From: an uncultured Anaerotruncus sp.
Lineage (GTDB): Bacteria > Bacillota > Clostridia > Oscillospirales > Ruminococcaceae
Length of the DNA: 41,421 nucleotides
Assembly: GCA_944385965.1 (NCBI GenBank)
Contig: CALWZG010000007.1
Coordinates: forward strand, 1 to 41,421
Reading direction: 5' to 3'
This document shows, one piece after another, positions 39,326 through 41,421 of this stretch. Both the position numbers and the translations under genes were made by a program. How positions within the stretch are numbered: the stretch's first letter is position 1; every line of letters starts with the position of its first letter. The notes under the pieces are model-generated. The model was not told the DNA's origin and made no database searches. It worked only from the letters and a program-made list of their open reading frames with translations.

Positions 39326-40101
39326 GCCAAAAGCCGGAATGGACACAAGCCCTTTTCTCACAAGCGCTGGACACTAGAAAAGACAGCCCTCCTGGTCAGG
39401 TTTACTATGACCTTCATATTCATTCCTGCCTCTCCCCTTGCGGCGACAATGATATGACGGTCAACAATATCCTCAATATGTGTCTGCTGAAGGGGCTGGA
39501 CTTAATCGCCCTCACCGACCATAACTCCTGCAAAAATTGCCCCGCCCTCCTTTCCGCCGCTTCTGAAGCGCCTATTACAGTGCTGCCCGGCATGGAGCTG
39601 ACCACCTCCGAGGAGGTGCATGTGGTGTGCCTCTTCCCCGCCCTGCCCCAGGCTATGGCTTTTGACCAATATGTACATGACCATCTGCCCAAAATTCAAA
39701 ATGTTCCCCACATTTTTGGGGAACAATGGATTTTGGACAGTGAGGACGAACCGGTTGGACAGGAAGAGCTGCTTCTTCTGAACGCCTCTACCATTTCCAT
39801 CTCCCACCTTCCCGCTCTGATGGGGGAATTTGAGGGAATCTGCTGGCCCGCTCATATTGACCGTTCCAGCTACAGCCTGCTGTCCAACCTTGGGGGAATC
39901 CCTCCAGAATGTGGGTTTCGGGGACTGGAGGTGGCTTGTCCAGAAACCTTTTTTGCGGAGGGGCGCCATGAGGAGCTGAAGCGGGATTATACCATCCTCA
40001 CCAACTCAGACGCTCACGACCTGGGCAAACTTTCAGAACGGGAACATTGGCTGCCTTTGAGCAGCCCAGATTTTCGAGGATTGGCGGAATTGTTAGGATG
40101 A
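39322..40101 (+). CDS. PHP-domain metallophosphoesterase-like protein
   Basis: 259 residues. PHP signatures: DLHIHSCLSPCGDNDM, IALTDHNSCKNCPAL, PGMELTTSEEVHVVCLF, WPAHIDRSSYS and LTNSDAHDLGKL. These supply the conserved His/Asp/Glu metal ligands (usually three metals). The family includes histidinol phosphatases and other phosphatases; an RNA or nucleotide substrate is equally possible. It is the fifth gene of the hydrogen-associated operon and overlaps its neighbours by 4 nt on both sides, which argues for a linked function. Confidence 0.85.
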   Translation: MSQKPEWTQALFSQALDTRKDSPPGQVYYDLHIHSCLSPCGDNDMTVNNILNMCLLKGLDLIALTDHNSCKNCPALLSAASEAPITVLPGMELTTSEEVHVVCLFPALPQAMAFDQYVHDHLPKIQNVPHIFGEQWILDSEDEPVGQEELLLLNASTISISHLPALMGEFEGICWPAHIDRSSYSLLSNLGGIPPECGFRGLEVACPETFFAEGRHEELKRDYTILTNSDAHDLGKLSEREHWLPLSSPDFRGLAELLG

Positions 40102-40463
40102 AGCAAAAACGATTGGAAATTTTGTTGGTAGCGGGGTTGCTGGTCATCTGCTTGATACTGGGGCTTTGGCTTTACTTGCCTAAAAGTGGGGATACTGTGG
40201 CAATTATCACGGTGGATGGGACTGAATATGCCCGTATCCCTTTGAAGGACGCTGAGGATCAAATCTTTTCGGTGGAAGCCACTGAAAACACCCCTGCCAA
40301 ACCTGTTTCCTTTGAGATTAAGGACCATAAGATTCGATTTATCCAGGTAACCTGCCCAGACCATCTGTGCGAACAGACTGGATGGTGTTCCAAACCTGGA
40401 GAGCGGGCGGTTTGTATGCCCAACCGAACCGCTGTTGTTTGTTACGCTGAAAATGAGCTGTAA
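40098..40463 (+). CDS. NusG domain II-containing membrane protein
   Basis: 121 residues from the ATG at 40098; the frame is open further upstream but overlaps the PHP gene. N-terminal membrane helix (about 8-28), then an exported NusG_II-like domain (TVAIITVDGTEYARIPL, VTCPDHLCEQTGWCSKPGERAVCMPNRTAVVCY). Members of this family often sit near FMN-binding/electron transfer or quinone genes. Four cysteines near the C-terminus are conserved in the family as I recall. Ends the operon; terminator at 40466-40504. Confidence 0.8.
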   Translation: MKQKRLEILLVAGLLVICLILGLWLYLPKSGDTVAIITVDGTEYARIPLKDAEDQIFSVEATENTPAKPVSFEIKDHKIRFIQVTCPDHLCEQTGWCSKPGERAVCMPNRTAVVCYAENEL

Positions 40464-40465
40464 AA

Positions 40466-40504
40466 AGCTGGCCTGGAGGATTTTCAGAATCCTCCAGGCC
40501 AGCT
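40466..40504. terminator. terminator between the NusG_II gene and the proX-like gene
   Basis: A perfect 17-bp stem (40466-40482 with 40488-40504) and a 5-nt loop, followed by GGTTTTATTT on the plus strand and AAAA on the minus side; serves the two convergent genes. Confidence 0.9.
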
Positions 40505-40518
40505 GGTTTTATTTCACT

Positions 40519-41007
40519 TTACAGACGAATCCATTCTACTAAATTACCATGCTCCTCAATCACCCCTACCAAATCCGAGGTAGCCAACCAAACTGTGGCT
40601 GTATTCTCATTGGGATGAACACCGATAAGCCCATCCCGGAACTGCTCATCCAACAAAATCTTTACTTGTTTCTCCTCGTCATTCAAAACCCCAAAAGGAG
40701 TTACAGCGCCTCGGGTAACCCCCAAAATCCGCTCTAAATCTTCCTCGTGAGCAAAACTCAAAGAACCTATTCCAAGGCTTTTTCCCAGCTCTTTTAACTG
40801 AACCCTCTTTTCTTCCCCCACCACAATCAAATAGTAATGACGCTTTTTCCCGTCACGGACAAATAAATTCTTAGCGATTCGGTCTGGATGAGGCAGCCCA
40901 GCCTCCAACATCTCCTCTATGGTATAAACCGCTTTATGCTCAACCAGCTCATATGGGATATTTCCCTTTTCCAGCACCTGAAGTACCGCTTCCTTTTTCA
41001 TTGCCAT
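40519..41007 (-). CDS. YbaK/ProX-type aminoacyl-tRNA deacylase
   Basis: 162 residues of YbaK/EbsC fold, a trans-editing enzyme that clears mischarged Ala/Cys-tRNA-Pro in other bacteria. Visible: KNLFVRDGKKRHYYLIVVGEEKRVQLKEL (substrate pocket with the conserved Lys/Asn), GVTRGAVTPFGVLND, VKILLDEQFRDG and IGVHPNENTATVWL. The order and length fit the prolyl-tRNA editing (PrdX/ProXp) branch; precise specificity is unknown. GAAGGTG ribosome site 8 nt upstream. Its promoter (41041-41069) diverges from the tRNA promoter. Confidence 0.88.
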   Translation of the reverse strand: MAMKKEAVLQVLEKGNIPYELVEHKAVYTIEEMLEAGLPHPDRIAKNLFVRDGKKRHYYLIVVGEEKRVQLKELGKSLGIGSLSFAHEEDLERILGVTRGAVTPFGVLNDEEKQVKILLDEQFRDGLIGVHPNENTATVWLATSDLVGVIEEHGNLVEWIRL

Positions 41008-41040
41008 AACACATGCACCTTCTTTTTTAGGTTTGGTTTT

Positions 41041-41069
41041 ATCCTAACAGATTCGGCTAACTTTCGCAA
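41041..41069 (-). promoter_or_regulatory. promoter of the proX-like gene
   Basis: TTGCGA (41069-41064), 17-nt spacer, TAGGAT (41046-41041) on the minus strand. Confidence 0.65.
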
Positions 41070-41081
41070 GGCATTCTCCAA

Positions 41082-41110
41082 TTGACAAAAATATCTTTCT
41101 ATTTTATAAT
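41082..41110 (+). promoter_or_regulatory. consensus sigma-A promoter upstream of the tRNA-Arg fragment
   Basis: TTGACA (41082-41087), 17-nt spacer, TATAAT (41105-41110), the ideal sequence and spacing. Its transcript would begin near 41117 and run into the fragment at 41206, after a leader with an imperfect hairpin (GGTTT/AAACC with GAGA/TCTC). Confidence 0.85.
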
Positions 41111-41205
41111 AGAAAAGCATTCGTTTACAATCAGGTTTTGAGAGAGGTTAACTGTCTCCAAACCGTCAAATCCCAAAGCCCTTTAAAGCTGAATATTTTT
41201 TATAT

Positions 41206-41245
41206 GCCCCCGTAGTTAAATGGATATAACAAACCCCTCCTAAGG
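41206..41245 (+). pseudogene. 5' fragment of a tRNA-Arg(CCU) gene
   Basis: GCCCCCG (acceptor arm, 41206-41212), TA, D-arm GTTA...TAAC (41215-41230) with an AATGGATA loop, then the anticodon arm with loop CTCCTAA and anticodon CCT (41239-41241). After GG (41245) the sequence leaves tRNA form: the 3' anticodon stem would need GGGTT but reads GGTGG, no T-arm with a 5-bp stem is found, and no matching CGGGGGC acceptor or CCA follows. A related but different intact tRNA-Arg(CCU) begins at 41329. The fragment therefore looks truncated at the anticodon arm. It might instead be a tRNA-like leader or an unusual tRNA; confidence moderate. Confidence 0.6.
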
Positions 41246-41285
41246 TGGCGTTACAACATACAACTCAGCAAAACTCAGTACGGGA

Positions 41286-41314
41286 TTGCAGTTCGACTTT
41301 GGTCGGGCTATAAT
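41286..41314 (+). promoter_or_regulatory. second promoter, of the intact tRNA-Arg
   Basis: TTGCAG (41286-41291), 17-nt spacer, TATAAT (41309-41314); the start would fall about 8 nt before the tRNA. Confidence 0.65.
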
Positions 41315-41328
41315 CATATATTAGACAC

Positions 41329-41405
41329 GTCCATATAGCTCAGCTGGATAGAGCACTCGCCTCCTAAGCGAGGGGTCGGAGGTTCAAATCCTCTTATGGA
41401 CGCCA
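41329..41405 (+). tRNA. tRNA-Arg (anticodon CCU)
   Basis: 77 nt. Acceptor arm GTCCATA/TATGGAC (41329-41335 with 41395-41401), D-arm GCTC/GAGC, anticodon arm CTCGC/GCGAG around CTCCTAA (anticodon CCT, reads AGG), T-arm GGAGG-TTCAAAT-CCTCT, discriminator G, and an encoded CCA (41403-41405). All arms pair, so the gene appears functional. It differs from the adjacent truncated tRNA-Arg(CCU) fragment in the acceptor arm. Confidence 0.95.
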
Positions 41406-41421
41406 GCTCATAACGCCGAAA

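Overview
The window looks like the chromosome of an anaerobic, spore-forming member of the Bacillota, most likely class Clostridia and probably an Oscillospiraceae-like lineage. The grounds are SpoIIE (sporulation), an NAD(P)-linked multisubunit [FeFe] hydrogenase, several clostridial protein families (DUF4830, DUF975, YqhQ/DUF1385), moderately high GC coding sequence with AT-rich promoters, and strong Shine-Dalgarno sites of the AGGAGG type. I see no phage, insertion sequence, transposase or CRISPR array. Assignments rest on motif recognition by eye; no database search was run.

Layout. 1-847: 5' part of a CdaR/PucR-type regulator (minus). 1272-10109 (minus): RsuA pseudouridine synthase, a DUF4830 protein, an EF-G-like GTPase, an EcsC-family protein, a large membrane protein that resembles a P-type ATPase stripped of its catalytic motifs, RlmB rRNA methyltransferase, and a small tail-anchored protein. 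10552-13331 (plus): an OGG1-type DNA glycosylase and a two-gene operon of unknown membrane-anchored proteins. 13375-15705 (minus): SpoIIE. 15991-19054 (plus): aminotransferase, TrpS, PrmC. 19106-24761 (minus): YqhQ, then an operon of lipoprotein, response regulator and histidine kinase, then an XRE regulator. 24929-26847 (plus): histidine phosphatase and DUF975 membrane protein. 26917-31146 (minus): glycolytic operon pgk, small membrane protein, tpiA, gpmI. 31537-40463: two divergent operons concerned with hydrogen metabolism. 40519-41007 (minus): ProX/YbaK-type deacylase. The right end carries a 5' fragment of a tRNA-Arg(CCU) gene and an intact, different tRNA-Arg(CCU).

The hydrogen locus is the most coherent system. 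Leftward from about 36.64 kb run HndA (NuoE-like), an HATPase_c protein, HndB, HndC (NuoF-like) and HndD (catalytic [FeFe] subunit). Rightward from about 36.84 kb run a DRTGG protein, an RsbW-like ATPase, an H-cluster protein that resembles sensory [FeFe] hydrogenases, a second DRTGG protein, a PHP-domain protein and a NusG_II protein. The gap between the operons holds two promoters, a degenerate Rex-like site and an 11-bp AT-rich palindrome. I infer that the rightward operon senses or tunes redox/hydrogen status for the leftward enzyme. Similar gene neighbourhoods exist in other Clostridia as far as I recall, so the gene set is not new, but the signalling role is not established.

Other points of interest are the pseudo-P-type ATPase (6054-8843), a 123-bp inverted-repeat element with nested hairpins before rsuA (2118-2240), a pair of DnaA-box-like sites in a 440-bp gap (10204-10250), a shared operator between the XRE gene and the phosphatase gene, and the broken and replaced tRNA-Arg(CCU) pair at the right edge.
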